The notes under the pieces: model-generated
Told to the model about the DNA's origin: nothing
The model's input: only the letters and a program-made list of their open reading frames with translations
Database searches by the model: none
Part shown: piece after piece, positions 12,370 through 22,082 of the stretch
Position numbering within the stretch: position 1 is the stretch's first letter
Layout: each line of letters begins with the position of its first letter
Position numbers and translations under genes: made by a program
Virus record (IMG/VR): IMGVR_UViG_3300030098_000381
Location: 1-29,808 of that record
Length of the DNA stretch: 29,808 nucleotides
Strand: one strand, 5' to 3'
DNA from: a virus

Positions 12370-12720
12370 ATGGATTACGATAAAATACTAGAAAAATTAG
12401 AAGAAATAAGCATACAGCTAGAAACTTATAATGACTATCCACAAAGTGCTACAAACAATGCTAAAAGAGCAAGGAAGTGGAAAGAAGAAAATGGTAGTGA
12501 TTGTGGTACTAGAGTTGGGTGGACTAGGTCAGCACAATTAGCAAATAGAGAAAACATAAGTAGAGATACAATAGCAAGAATGGCTTCTTTTAAAAGACAC
12601 CAACAACACAAAGATGTACCTTATTCAGAAGGGTGTGGTGGTCTTATGTGGGATGCATGGGGTGGTACATCAGGAATAGAATGGGCAATAAATAAATTAA
12701 AACAAATAGATAAAAAATAA
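12370..12720 (+). CDS. Small protein with a WGG-type structural-gene domain
   Basis: A 116-aa protein. After an acidic helix (MDYDKILEKLEEISIQL) it has SATNNAKRARKWKEENGSDCGTRVGWTRSAQLANRENISRDTIARMASFKRH...GGLMWDAWGGTSGIEWA. This pattern usually occurs as an appended domain in phage prohead-protease or capsid-region proteins (MxSFxxRH...WGG). Here it stands alone among tail genes. The function is unknown. Conserved Cys, Arg, His and Trp residues suggest a structured, perhaps metal-dependent or assembly role. Confidence 0.6.
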   Translation: MDYDKILEKLEEISIQLETYNDYPQSATNNAKRARKWKEENGSDCGTRVGWTRSAQLANRENISRDTIARMASFKRHQQHKDVPYSEGCGGLMWDAWGGTSGIEWAINKLKQIDKK

Positions 12721-12722
12721 TT

Positions 12723-13172
12723 ATGGCGGATTTAACAACAACAGTAACAGAAAGTGTTACACTAAATGGAGCAGTAAGGGGTTCTACAAATACTATAACA
12801 ACAACAGGTATAGTAGATGTCTTTGAACGTATATTAACATGTGCGCATTCAAATACAACTACAATAGCAGTCTTTGGTTCAACACCTCATGCAAGTGCAG
12901 GGGCTTTGGATGTAGAGAATTGTAAATATCTTAGGATAACAAATCTTAGTGGAGACCAAGATATAAAATTAGCATTAGTAACAACTAACACTAATTACCA
13001 AGTAACAGTAAGAGCAGGTGGTTCACATATCTTATTTCAAGCAGAAGATGCTGCAATAGGTGAAACCGATACATCTCCTGCATTTGGTACATTAGAAGAT
13101 ATTACAAGTGTACAGGTAAGACCAGCAGCAACTACAGATGTACAAGTAGAAATATTTGCAGGGCTTGTGTAA
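12723..13172 (+). CDS. Virion structural protein, beta-rich, 149 aa
   Basis: A Thr/Val/Ala-rich, almost all-beta protein (ADLTTTVTESVTLNGAVRGSTNTITTTGIVDVFERIL...). The make-up is typical of phage surface, decoration or tail-tube-associated proteins. It ends at a TAATG overlap with the HK97-gp10-like gene. A tail-tube or decoration assignment is possible; I cannot separate them by eye. Confidence 0.55.
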   Translation: MADLTTTVTESVTLNGAVRGSTNTITTTGIVDVFERILTCAHSNTTTIAVFGSTPHASAGALDVENCKYLRITNLSGDQDIKLALVTTNTNYQVTVRAGGSHILFQAEDAAIGETDTSPAFGTLEDITSVQVRPAATTDVQVEIFAGLV

Positions 13173-13717
13173 TGAATCTAAAAAACCTAGAAAAGTATTT
13201 AGAAAGTTTTGGTAAGTATGTAATTAAGCAATCACGTACTAATTTATCAAAAGCTAAAAAGAACGTCACAAAAGACCTGTATAATTCTTTAGAATTTAGA
13301 GTTGTAAAGGATGCAGGGGGTATTTGGGGGCTTGAATTTTTAATGCTAGACTATGGTGAATATATAGATAAAGGGGTTTCAGGTAGTCAAAAGAAAAGGA
13401 CTTATAAAGATTTTACAGGTAAAAAAGTAGCAAGTCCATACGAATACAGTAATAAACAACCCCCTGCAGGGATTTTAGCTAAATGGATTAGTAAAAGAAG
13501 GATAAAAGGTAGAGATAAAAAAACAGGTAGATTCATTACTAATTTAAGTTTAGCTTTTGCAATGGCAAGAACAATTAAAAGAGATGGAATAAAAGGAATT
13601 AGCTTTTTCCAAAGACCAATAGAATTAGGATGGAAAAGATTTGGAGAAGGTGTATTAGACAATATAACAAAAGATATACTTGACGCAATACCTGATGAAA
13701 TACAAAAAAATGAATAA
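13172..13717 (+). CDS. HK97 gp10-like head-tail joining protein
   Basis: A 181-aa protein with the gp10-family pattern: LDYGEYIDKGVSGSQKKR at about 59-76, then SNKQPPAGILAKWISKRRIKGRDKKTGRFI and LAFAMARTIKRDGIKGISFFQRPIELGWKRF. Such proteins form part of the neck between portal ring and tail. The N-terminal Lys-rich helix fits. It is coupled upstream by TAATG and followed closely by the 513-aa gene. Confidence 0.65.
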   Translation: MNLKNLEKYLESFGKYVIKQSRTNLSKAKKNVTKDLYNSLEFRVVKDAGGIWGLEFLMLDYGEYIDKGVSGSQKKRTYKDFTGKKVASPYEYSNKQPPAGILAKWISKRRIKGRDKKTGRFITNLSLAFAMARTIKRDGIKGISFFQRPIELGWKRFGEGVLDNITKDILDAIPDEIQKNE

Positions 13718-13720
13718 ACA

Positions 13721-15262
13721 ATGGCAATAGTAATAGATCAAAAACCAAAATACAGAACAGCAGCAGTAGGACAGGAACTAATATATGTAGTGAGTGAAGA
13801 TACTGGAGTTGTAGTAAATCAAACAGGAGTAAAATTTTTAGCAAGTGTAATTTTTAGAGTAAACAGTTCTGAAATACCTGTAGTAATAAATGGAATTTTT
13901 AAAGCAACACCAAATAGTCAAGGTGTAGCTATATTTGATTTCAGTACAATATTAGAAAATTATTTAAAACCTGATTATAATGGTGTTAACACAACAATTA
14001 ATGCTAATGAATCAATAGTATCAACTTATGCAGGTGTTGACTTTGATGAATTTGATGCTTACCATCCAATACACTTAATAGATAGATATTGTATTGCTAG
14101 TGATTCAATTAAATTTCTATCAATAGTGTTTCAAATAGAATATATGGGTGCAGATTCACAATACCCTAATCAAGTTAATACTGACCTTTCAATGGTAGGC
14201 TATATTACAAATTCAACTATATTTAATGGTGTTTTATATGAAACTGATCCTTTAATAACTTCAGCAGGTAGCCCTGATTTTGGGTATAATTTGTCAGGTA
14301 ATGATATGGTGCTTACACACTCAGGAGGAGGTTTACCTACAGCTGAAGGTAGTTACCTAACCAATTCACCTAAAAGTGTTGATGCTAGAATTACAGATTA
14401 TGGTACTTTTGCTTTCTTTAATAATATGACAAATAACCTTAATGATGTAATTACAGGCTCACCATTTCCTGCAACACCAAATACAATAAAAGAAATTAAA
14501 TTTACTTTTTATGATGCATCAGCACAATTAGGCTCAGTAATAGTTTCTAATAGACAAATAACAGGTGGATATTCAGGTAATGGTCAAGACATTGGTAGTA
14601 ACAGCTATGCAACAACTAGACTATTATATATTGGTGCTTTTCCTGCTAATTTAACAGGAGGATATGAAGCAGATAATACAACATATGCAGACTGGAATAC
14701 ACATAAAGCAAATACAGTATATTATACAGTTCAAGCATTTGGTAATGACTCAAATCCAATAGGTGAAAGCTATAGAATAAACATAATAGAAGGTGATTGT
14801 AGATTTGAACACTTTAGATTGTGTTGGCTAAATAAATGGGGTGTTTGGGATTACTACACTTTTACTAAAAAGTCAATAAGAAGCCTAACAACAAATAGAA
14901 CAAATTATACGCAACTTGGTGGTACTTGGAATAGTAAAACATATTCAAGAAGAGGTGATAGAGGTGGTAAAAAGAATTTTAGAGTTAACACAAAAGAGAA
15001 GATAACAGTAAACACAGATTATATTACTGAAGATTACAATGAGATGATGGAACAGCTAATTAACAGTCCAGAAGTCTACATCATTAATCCTTATGATTCA
15101 AGTGTAGGCTTTTTTCCAAATACAGGTAATATTAATAGACACGTACAACCTGTTGTATTAACAACGTCTAGCTTTACAAGAAAAACAAAAGGTAATGATA
15201 AGCTAATACAATACACAATAGAATTTGAAAGAGTAACTAACAGAAGAACCCAAAGAATGTAA
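13721..15262 (+). CDS. Tail structural protein, 513 aa
   Basis: A 513-aa beta-rich protein (AIVIDQKPKYRTAAVGQELIYVVSEDTGVVVNQTGVKFLASVIFRVNSSEIPVV...). It has a central Ser/Thr/Gly/Asn-rich part and a C-terminal domain with CRFEHFRLCWLNKWGVWDYYTFTKKSIRSL and a final strand set (KLIQYTIEFERVTNRRTQRM). This is a recurrent type in flavobacterial phages, placed directly before a large tail gene, and is probably a distal tail or baseplate protein. No catalytic motif is seen. It is spaced two bases from the next gene, so they are co-expressed. Confidence 0.55.
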   Translation: MAIVIDQKPKYRTAAVGQELIYVVSEDTGVVVNQTGVKFLASVIFRVNSSEIPVVINGIFKATPNSQGVAIFDFSTILENYLKPDYNGVNTTINANESIVSTYAGVDFDEFDAYHPIHLIDRYCIASDSIKFLSIVFQIEYMGADSQYPNQVNTDLSMVGYITNSTIFNGVLYETDPLITSAGSPDFGYNLSGNDMVLTHSGGGLPTAEGSYLTNSPKSVDARITDYGTFAFFNNMTNNLNDVITGSPFPATPNTIKEIKFTFYDASAQLGSVIVSNRQITGGYSGNGQDIGSNSYATTRLLYIGAFPANLTGGYEADNTTYADWNTHKANTVYYTVQAFGNDSNPIGESYRINIIEGDCRFEHFRLCWLNKWGVWDYYTFTKKSIRSLTTNRTNYTQLGGTWNSKTYSRRGDRGGKKNFRVNTKEKITVNTDYITEDYNEMMEQLINSPEVYIINPYDSSVGFFPNTGNINRHVQPVVLTTSSFTRKTKGNDKLIQYTIEFERVTNRRTQRM

Positions 15263-15263
15263 A

Positions 15264-18074
15264 ATGAGTGTACAATTAGTATTATACCCACAAAATTATT
15301 TAGGCTATCTTTATAGCACCCTTGTATCAAGAAATATATTAGCAGATAGTCAATCTTTTCTATCTGTTTTATCCACATCTGTATATACTTATACAACTAC
15401 ACCTAATACTGTTGTTGATTCTTTCTCAGCAGGTGCAAATTGGAAAGGCTTTTATATTGCAGGACAAACAGCACCACAAAACACAAACAATACTTTAATA
15501 TTAACAGGTCAAAATGCTCCTGCACTCAATAGTGGTGTTTATCAAAAGTTAACAGGATTAACTGTAGGTCAAAACTATACTGTTACAATAGATATTTCAT
15601 CAGTAACAGCATCAGGTGTATTAACTGTAGGTTTACCACCAAGAACAGATACTTGTGGTGGTCAATTTGTTTCTAATAATCCAGTTACAGCTGCAACTAC
15701 TCTTACAATACAATTTGTAGCACAAAATGCTGTAGAAATATTTATTTTACAATGGAAACAAGCAGGAGCAGGTGTTATTACAATAGATAGTATGTCTATA
15801 GAAGAATCAACTGTAATATCAGGTCCAGCAGGTGGTGCTACAGGTGGCACTTTTAATGCCGACCCTATAGATGGTCAGGTTATAGTTGATTTATATGAAG
15901 AAGAAGGAATACCACTTACATTAAGTGTAGATGATTTTAAAAATGTAGCAGAAAAAGTACAAAGTTATTCTAAGGATTTTAACCTGCCTGGAACTAAAAG
16001 AAATAATCTAATATTTGATAATATATATGAAATTACTAGAACCATAGGAAACACACAATCCTTTAATCCATACATACAGACAAAAGCTATTTTAAAAGAA
16101 GATGGCTTTACTATATTTGAAGGTTTTCTTAGACTTATAGAAATAAAAGATCAAGAAGGAGAATTAAGCTATAATGTAAACTTGTATTCAAATGCAATAG
16201 CACTAGCAGATATTCTGAAAGGTCTTACATTTAGTGATTTAAACTTTGAAGAATTAAACCATATATATAATAGCACGAATATTGCTAACAGTAATAATGG
16301 CGTTCTAGCTTTATCTAATCCATTACCTACTGATTCATTTGCAGGAGCTGCAGGTGCTACAACTACTAATGTACTTAGATATCCTTTGTGTAATTGGAAT
16401 GGTAAAGTAAGAAGAAACCCAACAAGCACCCAAGTTACAGCAATTGGTGCAAATGCTGAATTTCCTGCTATATCTAATGAGGGTATCGCTACATTTTATA
16501 GGCCTTTTATAAAATTGAAATATATTATTCAGAATATATTTAAAGCAGCAGGTTTTACTTATACGTCTACATTTTTTGATTCAGCAGAATTTAGTAATTT
16601 ATATATGGATTTTAACTGGGGTGCAGGAAACCAACCAACCACGCTAGATGAACAGGTGCTTATAAAATACTTAAATACACCTCTTAATTTTGCTACACCA
16701 TCTGGTAGTTTTAAAACAATGATTTTTCCTAATAGTTCAGCTCCCTACAATTCAAGTCCATTACCTTCACAAATAAATCCTGCAACAGGTATTTTAACAG
16801 CAGATAGAGATGGATTAATAGTTGAAGTACCACAATATATATTTACGATAATAAACGAAGTAGATACTTACTCTGCTACAATACAATTAGTAAAAGTAGA
16901 AAATGGAACAAATGTTGAAACAATTATAGATGCTATAAGTTTTACAAATGTTTCAGCAGGGACAACGTCTCAATTTTATTTCTTAGGACAGCATATAATT
17001 AACTTAAATCAAAATGACACTTTATTTTTTAGATTTAGAGATGATGGTGGTTCTAATTTTACAAAACAACATTTTGATACAACGAGTGGTATTAGTGGTG
17101 TTTATTATTTTATACAAGGTGATGCAATAGCACAAGCAGCATTACTAAACAAACATAGAGGGAAACTAAAACAATGGGATTTTCTAAAAGACATTTTTAC
17201 AATGTTTAATCTAATTACACTACAAGATAAAACAAACCCAACGAACCTTATTATAGACACTTATGATGACACCTTTTTAAATAATCCAAATTCAGTAACC
17301 TATGACTGGACGCATAAAGTAGATGCTACAACAATTCAAATAGAGCCTTTAAAATTAAAAAGAACTATCACTTTAAAATATAAAACAGATGATAAGGATT
17401 ATTGTGCTAGAGTGTTTAAGGATGCTTGTTTCCAATATGAATATGGTAGTTTAGAAAGGGATGGTTCAACAGCATTACAAGGTTCAAATCAGCTAACCAA
17501 TTTAACAGGTGAAGAAAAAATAGAACTAAAAATATTTTCATCAACAGTTGTAAAACCAATATTTCAAGATCTTCCTGAATGGATAGCACCCTGTATATAT
17601 GGTGCAGATGAAGAAGGTGGTGAATTTAAAGGAATAGACAACAACCCTAGAATACTTTACAATGTAACAGGTGATGATAATTACCAATTACAAAATATGA
17701 CATTTTTTATGGATGCAGAAAATGGTTCAGGTGCTTTTAATCACACAACATATCAGCGTTTTAGTCATACGTCTACAATACCATCTGTTTCTGCAACTAC
17801 AAATGGATATAATTTTGGTAATACTTATGGATTAATAGGTATAGGACCGCCCCCTGTAAATGATTTATACAACAGATTTTATCAAGGTTATTTTAATGAA
17901 CTATACAATCCTGATACAAGGATAGTAAAATTATCTGCACTATTAACACCTGCGGATGTTGCAAACTTTGAGTTTTTTGACAAAGTTAGAATTAAAAATA
18001 GAGAATATAGAGTAAATAAAATAGACTACAAACCGAATGCTTTAACCAAATTAGAATTAATACTTATACCATAA
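15264..18074 (+). CDS. Large tail/baseplate protein with carbohydrate-binding-like N-terminal insert
   Basis: A 936-aa protein, the largest in the window. Residues about 50-182 (ANWKGFYIAGQTAPQNTNNTLILTGQNAP...VYQKLTGLTVGQNYTVTIDISSV...ITIDSMSIEES) look like a CBM_4_9-type jelly roll. From about 200 on comes the tail-protein body: LTLSVDDFKNVAEKVQSYSKDFNLPGTKRNN, IFEGFLRLIEIKD, WDFLKDIFTMFNLITLQDKTNPTNLIIDTYDD and a C-terminal FFDKVRIKNREYRVNKIDYKPNALTKLELILIP. It probably forms the baseplate hub or tail tip and binds surface glycans. It is followed with no gap by the fibre gene. Confidence 0.6.
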   Translation: MSVQLVLYPQNYLGYLYSTLVSRNILADSQSFLSVLSTSVYTYTTTPNTVVDSFSAGANWKGFYIAGQTAPQNTNNTLILTGQNAPALNSGVYQKLTGLTVGQNYTVTIDISSVTASGVLTVGLPPRTDTCGGQFVSNNPVTAATTLTIQFVAQNAVEIFILQWKQAGAGVITIDSMSIEESTVISGPAGGATGGTFNADPIDGQVIVDLYEEEGIPLTLSVDDFKNVAEKVQSYSKDFNLPGTKRNNLIFDNIYEITRTIGNTQSFNPYIQTKAILKEDGFTIFEGFLRLIEIKDQEGELSYNVNLYSNAIALADILKGLTFSDLNFEELNHIYNSTNIANSNNGVLALSNPLPTDSFAGAAGATTTNVLRYPLCNWNGKVRRNPTSTQVTAIGANAEFPAISNEGIATFYRPFIKLKYIIQNIFKAAGFTYTSTFFDSAEFSNLYMDFNWGAGNQPTTLDEQVLIKYLNTPLNFATPSGSFKTMIFPNSSAPYNSSPLPSQINPATGILTADRDGLIVEVPQYIFTIINEVDTYSATIQLVKVENGTNVETIIDAISFTNVSAGTTSQFYFLGQHIINLNQNDTLFFRFRDDGGSNFTKQHFDTTSGISGVYYFIQGDAIAQAALLNKHRGKLKQWDFLKDIFTMFNLITLQDKTNPTNLIIDTYDDTFLNNPNSVTYDWTHKVDATTIQIEPLKLKRTITLKYKTDDKDYCARVFKDACFQYEYGSLERDGSTALQGSNQLTNLTGEEKIELKIFSSTVVKPIFQDLPEWIAPCIYGADEEGGEFKGIDNNPRILYNVTGDDNYQLQNMTFFMDAENGSGAFNHTTYQRFSHTSTIPSVSATTNGYNFGNTYGLIGIGPPPVNDLYNRFYQGYFNELYNPDTRIVKLSALLTPADVANFEFFDKVRIKNREYRVNKIDYKPNALTKLELILIP

Positions 18075-18959
18075 ATGGACTATTTAAAAGGATATAATAT
18101 AAAACCCTATGAAATACAAGAACCTACAAATTTTGTTCTATTTACAGATGGAAAAACTAATGATATAGTTCCGAATCAGGCTGCTTGTGAAGCGTATGGA
18201 TATTATTATGATACAGCAACAGGTACTTGTAGATTAAAAGGCTTGAATAGTGGTTCTGTTAATGCTGCTTTAAGTAATGCAAGCAATACTGTTAGGAATG
18301 GTAGTTGTGTTAATAGTAATAATATGCTTTTAGCAGGTGTAGATAATCAATGCATACGTAGTAATAATGGCTTTATAACAGGTAAAGAAAATATAATAGA
18401 AAGCAGTAGGAATAATGCAGCAGTATTTGGTGTTAATGGTAATGTAAATAGACAAAATGAATTTGCAATAGGGGGTGGACAAAATGCAGTAGCTGACGAC
18501 CCAACTTTAGGTTCACCTACATATCTCTATACTAATAGAAAAATGTCTATTGTAGAACTATCAGGAGTAAGTACAGATAATAGTAATATCACACTAACAG
18601 TAGGTGGGGATGGATCAAGTCTTATAGATGTAAAACCAAGTTCAATTATAGGATATGAAATCTATATCACTAGACTAGAATTAGCAGGTACAGCAGCAAC
18701 AGTAGGTGATTTTTCATATAGAAACAGAAAAGGAGTAGTACAAATAGACAGTTCATATAATATGAATTTTATTGTAGGATTCACAAGAAACATAGGTAAA
18801 GTAGGTGGTGTTAATGGTACATTTACTGAAATAGATACATCATCAGGAGTTAATAAATCTTGGTCTATACAATGTAGTGATAGAAATAATGTAACAAATA
18901 TTTGGAGTGCAGTTGTGTATCTTCATGAAATAGTGTCTACTAATGTAGATATACCTTAA
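18075..18959 (+). CDS. Tail fibre with YadA-like beta-roll repeats
   Basis: A 294-aa protein. Residues about 60-140 carry degenerate repeats rich in Asn, Gly, Ser and Ala (SNNMLLAGVDNQCIRSNNGFITGKENIIESSRNNAAVFGVNGNVNRQNEFAIGGGQN). The 14-16-residue rhythm resembles the left-handed beta-roll head of trimeric autotransporters and many phage fibres. A C-terminal beta domain (about 150-290) could be the receptor-binding tip. It starts one base after the big tail gene, whose product it probably joins. Four cysteines near the repeat start are unusual for a fibre. Confidence 0.6.
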   Translation: MDYLKGYNIKPYEIQEPTNFVLFTDGKTNDIVPNQAACEAYGYYYDTATGTCRLKGLNSGSVNAALSNASNTVRNGSCVNSNNMLLAGVDNQCIRSNNGFITGKENIIESSRNNAAVFGVNGNVNRQNEFAIGGGQNAVADDPTLGSPTYLYTNRKMSIVELSGVSTDNSNITLTVGGDGSSLIDVKPSSIIGYEIYITRLELAGTAATVGDFSYRNRKGVVQIDSSYNMNFIVGFTRNIGKVGGVNGTFTEIDTSSGVNKSWSIQCSDRNNVTNIWSAVVYLHEIVSTNVDIP

Positions 18960-18970
18960 AAAAATAGAAA

Positions 18971-20527
18971 ATGGCAGATAAAACAGTAAGTTTAGAAATA
19001 AAATCAAATATAGGAGCAACAGCAAAAGACGCTAGTGAATTAGCTAATGAATTTAAGTTTATGGGTGTTTCTCTTAATGATATAAAAGGAGGATTTACAA
19101 AATTAACATCTACAGCAGCAAAGTCTTTTAGTAGTATTAAAGCAGGATTAATAAGTACAGGTATAGGTGCTTTTGTTATTGCTGTAGGTTCATTAGTAAC
19201 TTATTTTACACAAACTAAAAGAGGGGCTGAATTATTAGAAAAAAGTTTAGCAGGTTTAGGAGCTGCATTTAATGTTTTAGTAGATAGAGTGTCTAAATTT
19301 GGTGATGGTATTGTTAAGCTATTTAAAGGTGATACAAAAGGTGCTTTAGAAGATGTAAAAGGTACATTCAAAGATATAGGAGATGAAATTGTAAATGACA
19401 CAAAACAAGCCTTAGCTTTAAAAGATGCATTCCAAAAATTAAGAGATAGCAATAGAGATTTAAATGTAGAAACAGCTAAAAGAAGGTCTGAAATTGAAGA
19501 GCTTAAATTAATAGCAGAAGATGTTACAAAATCAGAAGAAGAAAGATTAGAAGCAGCAGAAAAAGCCTTTAATATAGAGAATGAATTACTTGACAAAAGA
19601 ATAGCAAATGCAGAAGAAGAATTAAGAATACAGCGAGAAGAAAACGCATTAGGTGAATCGACAGCAGAAGATTTAGACAAAGAAGCAGAACTTGAAATAA
19701 ATTTATTTAATATTAAACAAGAAAGTATAACTAAACAAATAGAACTTAATAATAAAATAAATGGCATAAAAAGAGAAGCTGAAGCAAAAGAATTAGAAGC
19801 ACTAAAAAAACTACAAGAAGCAGATAAAGAAAGGCTAGGAACGTTAGAAAAGTTGCCAGTAAGAACACAAGAAACAAATGACCAAATAATACAATCAGAT
19901 GCAGAATTAACAGAACAAATACTGGGCAACACCGACAAACAAGTATTAAGTCTTAAAGATTTAGAAGATTTTAAAATACAAGCTGCACAACAAGCACTAG
20001 ATATTGGCCTAACAGTTTTAGATACAGAAATATCATCCCTAGAAAGTTCTTATCAAAAGGAAAGGCAATTAGCAGAAAAGAATGGTGGTGATTTAGAAGC
20101 TATTGACCAAAAGTTTGAAAAGAAAAGACAAAGATTAGCAAAAAAGCAGAAGGCATTTAAAGTAGCACAAGCCTTAGTAAACACTTTTACATCTGCAACT
20201 GCTGCCTACAATCAGGCAATGGATGGAATACCTGCTCCTGCAGGTCTAATAGCAGCACCAATAGCAGCAGGTTTATCAGTAGCAGCAGGTTTAGCAAATG
20301 TAAGACAAATACTGAAGCAAGATACTGGTGGTGGTGCAGGTGGAGGTGGAGGAGGTGGAATGGGTGGAGTGGGTGGCGGTCAACCTGCTCCAGATATGCA
20401 GTCTGGTAAGTTTGAATTAACAGCACCTGCTCAAGAACAAGAGCCTGTACGTGCCTTTGTGGTAACAGATGATGTCACACAAGGACAGGATAAGCTAAGC
20501 ACAATAAGACGTAATGCAGTAATATAA
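18971..20527 (+). CDS. Tail tape measure protein (short)
   Basis: A 518-aa protein. The N-terminus has hydrophobic helices (FSSIKAGLISTGIGAFVIAVGSLVTYF, 54-80; LAGLGAAFNVLVDRVSKFGDGIVKLF). The middle (about 150-300) is a long charged coiled coil (EEERLEAAEKAFNIENELLDKRIANAEEELRIQ). Near the end is the typical FKVAQALVNTFTSATAAYNQAM...GLIAAPIAAGLSVAAGLANVRQIL, followed by an extreme Gly-rich stretch. Tape measures set tail length; at about 0.15 nm per residue this implies a short tail near 80 nm. It ends the tail operon. Opposite-strand open frames over it are shadows of the coiled coil. Confidence 0.85.
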   Translation: MADKTVSLEIKSNIGATAKDASELANEFKFMGVSLNDIKGGFTKLTSTAAKSFSSIKAGLISTGIGAFVIAVGSLVTYFTQTKRGAELLEKSLAGLGAAFNVLVDRVSKFGDGIVKLFKGDTKGALEDVKGTFKDIGDEIVNDTKQALALKDAFQKLRDSNRDLNVETAKRRSEIEELKLIAEDVTKSEEERLEAAEKAFNIENELLDKRIANAEEELRIQREENALGESTAEDLDKEAELEINLFNIKQESITKQIELNNKINGIKREAEAKELEALKKLQEADKERLGTLEKLPVRTQETNDQIIQSDAELTEQILGNTDKQVLSLKDLEDFKIQAAQQALDIGLTVLDTEISSLESSYQKERQLAEKNGGDLEAIDQKFEKKRQRLAKKQKAFKVAQALVNTFTSATAAYNQAMDGIPAPAGLIAAPIAAGLSVAAGLANVRQILKQDTGGGAGGGGGGGMGGVGGGQPAPDMQSGKFELTAPAQEQEPVRAFVVTDDVTQGQDKLSTIRRNAVI

Positions 20528-20546
20528 AAATCAAATAAATTAACAA

Positions 20547-20563
20547 TTAATCTATATAATAAT
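20547..20563 (+). promoter_or_regulatory. Late promoter-like box before the protease gene
   Basis: TTAATCTATATAATAAT abuts ATG 20564. TCTA again stands exactly nine bases before the ATG, although the following bases are TATAATAAT in place of TTATATAnT, so this is a variant of the late box. It lies in the 36-base gap after the tape measure gene. Confidence 0.45.
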
Positions 20564-21295
20564 ATGCCGTGTAAAAAATGTAAAGATGGAAAATATAAAT
20601 GGGGGAATACTGGTGAATGCAAGTATGACACCTTAGAAGAATGTGAAAAAGCTAATGCTGACTACTATGAAGAAGACCTTAAGACAACTAAAATAGTAGA
20701 ATTAGTAATTGAAGAAGATAATCAAGAATTAGCAATAGACGCTATAAGTTTAGTTTCAGCACCCGCCATAGAACAGGACTTTGTTTACTTTGGGAAAGAA
20801 AAACATAACTTGACTTTCGCAAAAGTAGATGAAGAAAAACGTATGTTGGTCAGTCCAGCCCTTATCCCAAATAAGCAAATCTTCCGATACGACCCACAAA
20901 AAGATCAAGAATTTTATGTCTATTTTAGCCCTGAAACAGTACGCAAATCAGCAGAACTTTATTTAAAACATAATAATCATCATAAGGCAACCTATGAACA
21001 CCAAGATAGAGTATCAGGTGTTTTGACTACAGAATCTTGGATAATAGAAGATCCAAAAATGGACAAGTCAAGACTTTATGGTTACAATTTACCTAGAGGA
21101 ACGTGGATGGTTTCTATGTCTATACAAAATGATGATTTATGGCAAGAAATTAAAGCAGGGAATCTAAGAGGTTTAAGTATTGAAGGGTACTTTGTCGATA
21201 AGATGCAAAATATGTCACAGCAACAACCTACTGATGAAGAAATACTTATAGCACTTAATGAAATTATACAAGAATCTGAAAAATCAAATAAATAA
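20564..21295 (+). CDS. XkdF-like prohead protease
   Basis: A 243-aa protein. The core, residues 92-212, matches the XkdF/prohead serine protease pattern: KRMLVSPALIPNKQIFRYD, FYVYFSPETVRKSAELYL, HKATYEHQD (H146 a catalytic candidate), ESWIIEDPKMDKS, LPRGTWMVSMSIQNDDLWQEIKAGNLRGLSIEGYF (S205 a nucleophile candidate). It would cleave scaffold and capsid proteins during maturation. The N-terminal 25 residues form an odd four-cysteine patch (CKKCKDGKYKW...CKYDTLEEC). Encoded just upstream of scaffold and capsid, in the usual order. Confidence 0.75.
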   Translation: MPCKKCKDGKYKWGNTGECKYDTLEECEKANADYYEEDLKTTKIVELVIEEDNQELAIDAISLVSAPAIEQDFVYFGKEKHNLTFAKVDEEKRMLVSPALIPNKQIFRYDPQKDQEFYVYFSPETVRKSAELYLKHNNHHKATYEHQDRVSGVLTTESWIIEDPKMDKSRLYGYNLPRGTWMVSMSIQNDDLWQEIKAGNLRGLSIEGYFVDKMQNMSQQQPTDEEILIALNEIIQESEKSNK

Positions 21296-21301
21296 ACTAT
21301 A

Positions 21302-21318
21302 TATCTATTATATAGTAT
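21302..21318 (+). promoter_or_regulatory. Late promoter-like box before scaffold and capsid genes
   Basis: The stretch contains TCTATTATATAGTAT (21304-21318), the late box in full, but here the next base is C, so no ATG is formed and the start codon is 25 bases further on at 21343. This copy argues that the motif acts on DNA as a promoter and is not merely part of a start-codon context. Confidence 0.6.
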
Positions 21319-21342
21319 CAACTTAAATTTAAGAATACAATT

Positions 21343-22056
21343 ATGGACATAAAAAAGCAAATCAAAATAGCACTTGGTCTAGAGAATGATGAAGTGAAAT
21401 TAGGGTGGCAATCCAAATCAGAGGATGGCACTATTTTAGTATCTACTGCTGAAGAACTAGAAGCAGGAGTAGATATATCTGTACTTACAGAAGATGGAAC
21501 AACTATACCTTTACCAATAGGTACTTATAAGCTAGATACTGGCGTTTCTTTTAGAGTAGAAGAAGAAGGTGTTGTTGCAGAAGTAATCGAATCTGAAACT
21601 GAAGAAGAAGATACTGCTGAAGAAGAAGATTTATCTACTGACTTAGCAGAAGAAGACAAAGAAGATTACGATGAAGAAGATGATAGAAAAGAAACAGCAG
21701 ACGTTGGTGATTGGAGAGGAATGGAAAAAAGAATCCAAAACCTTGAAGATGCAGTAGCTGACCTTAAAAGACAAATCGGTGAAACAGGTGATGTTGAAGA
21801 AATGTCAGAAGAAACTGAAGAGCCTTCAACAAATCCTAAATCAATAAAAACAACAGAAGTAGTTGAATTTTCAGCAGAAGAAGAAATTGAAAAATTAAAA
21901 GCTGAAAACGAAAAACTTAAAACTGAACTAAATGCAAAACCTGCTGACAATCCAGTTAATGTAAACAAATTTTCAACTGACAAACCTGTATTAAGCAGAA
22001 AAGATTATAATAAACTTTCTAAAAGAGAAAGATTTTTATACAATTTAAACAAATAA
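21343..22056 (+). CDS. Capsid scaffolding protein (putative)
   Basis: A 237-aa, extremely acidic, low-complexity protein. The N-terminal domain (1-80) is strand-rich (KLGWQSKSEDGTILVSTAEELEAGVDISVLTEDG). Residues 85-125 are almost pure Glu/Asp. There are two coiled-coil segments, about 125-150 (MEKRIQNLEDAVADLKRQIG) and 185-205 (EEEIEKLKAENEKLKTEL). The C-terminus is basic (LSRKDYNKLSKRERFLYNLNK), as expected for binding the capsid protein. Position between protease and capsid gene agrees with a scaffold that is digested during maturation. Confidence 0.7.
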   Translation: MDIKKQIKIALGLENDEVKLGWQSKSEDGTILVSTAEELEAGVDISVLTEDGTTIPLPIGTYKLDTGVSFRVEEEGVVAEVIESETEEEDTAEEEDLSTDLAEEDKEDYDEEDDRKETADVGDWRGMEKRIQNLEDAVADLKRQIGETGDVEEMSEETEEPSTNPKSIKTTEVVEFSAEEEIEKLKAENEKLKTELNAKPADNPVNVNKFSTDKPVLSRKDYNKLSKRERFLYNLNK

Positions 22057-22082
22057 ATATTAACTAAAAAACAAATAAAACT

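Noticed and set aside
14621-14634. CTATTATATATT inside the 513-aa tail gene, like the late box
   Set aside because: It lies in the middle of a coding region, lacks the preceding T-rich part and has no gene start after it; expected by chance in AT-rich DNA.
15369-15377. Exact DnaA box TTATCCACA
   Set aside because: Single copy, inside the coding part of the large tail gene, with no cluster of boxes or iterons around it; not enough to call an origin.
19201-19938. 245-aa open frame on the minus strand inside the tape measure gene
   Set aside because: It is a Ser/Leu-rich shadow of the Glu/Lys/Ala-rich coiled coil on the plus strand; no promoter or start context and no neighbouring minus-strand genes.
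21666-21983. 105-aa minus-strand frame over the scaffold gene
   Set aside because: Serine-rich mirror of acidic low-complexity codons (GAA/GAT read backwards); a composition artefact.
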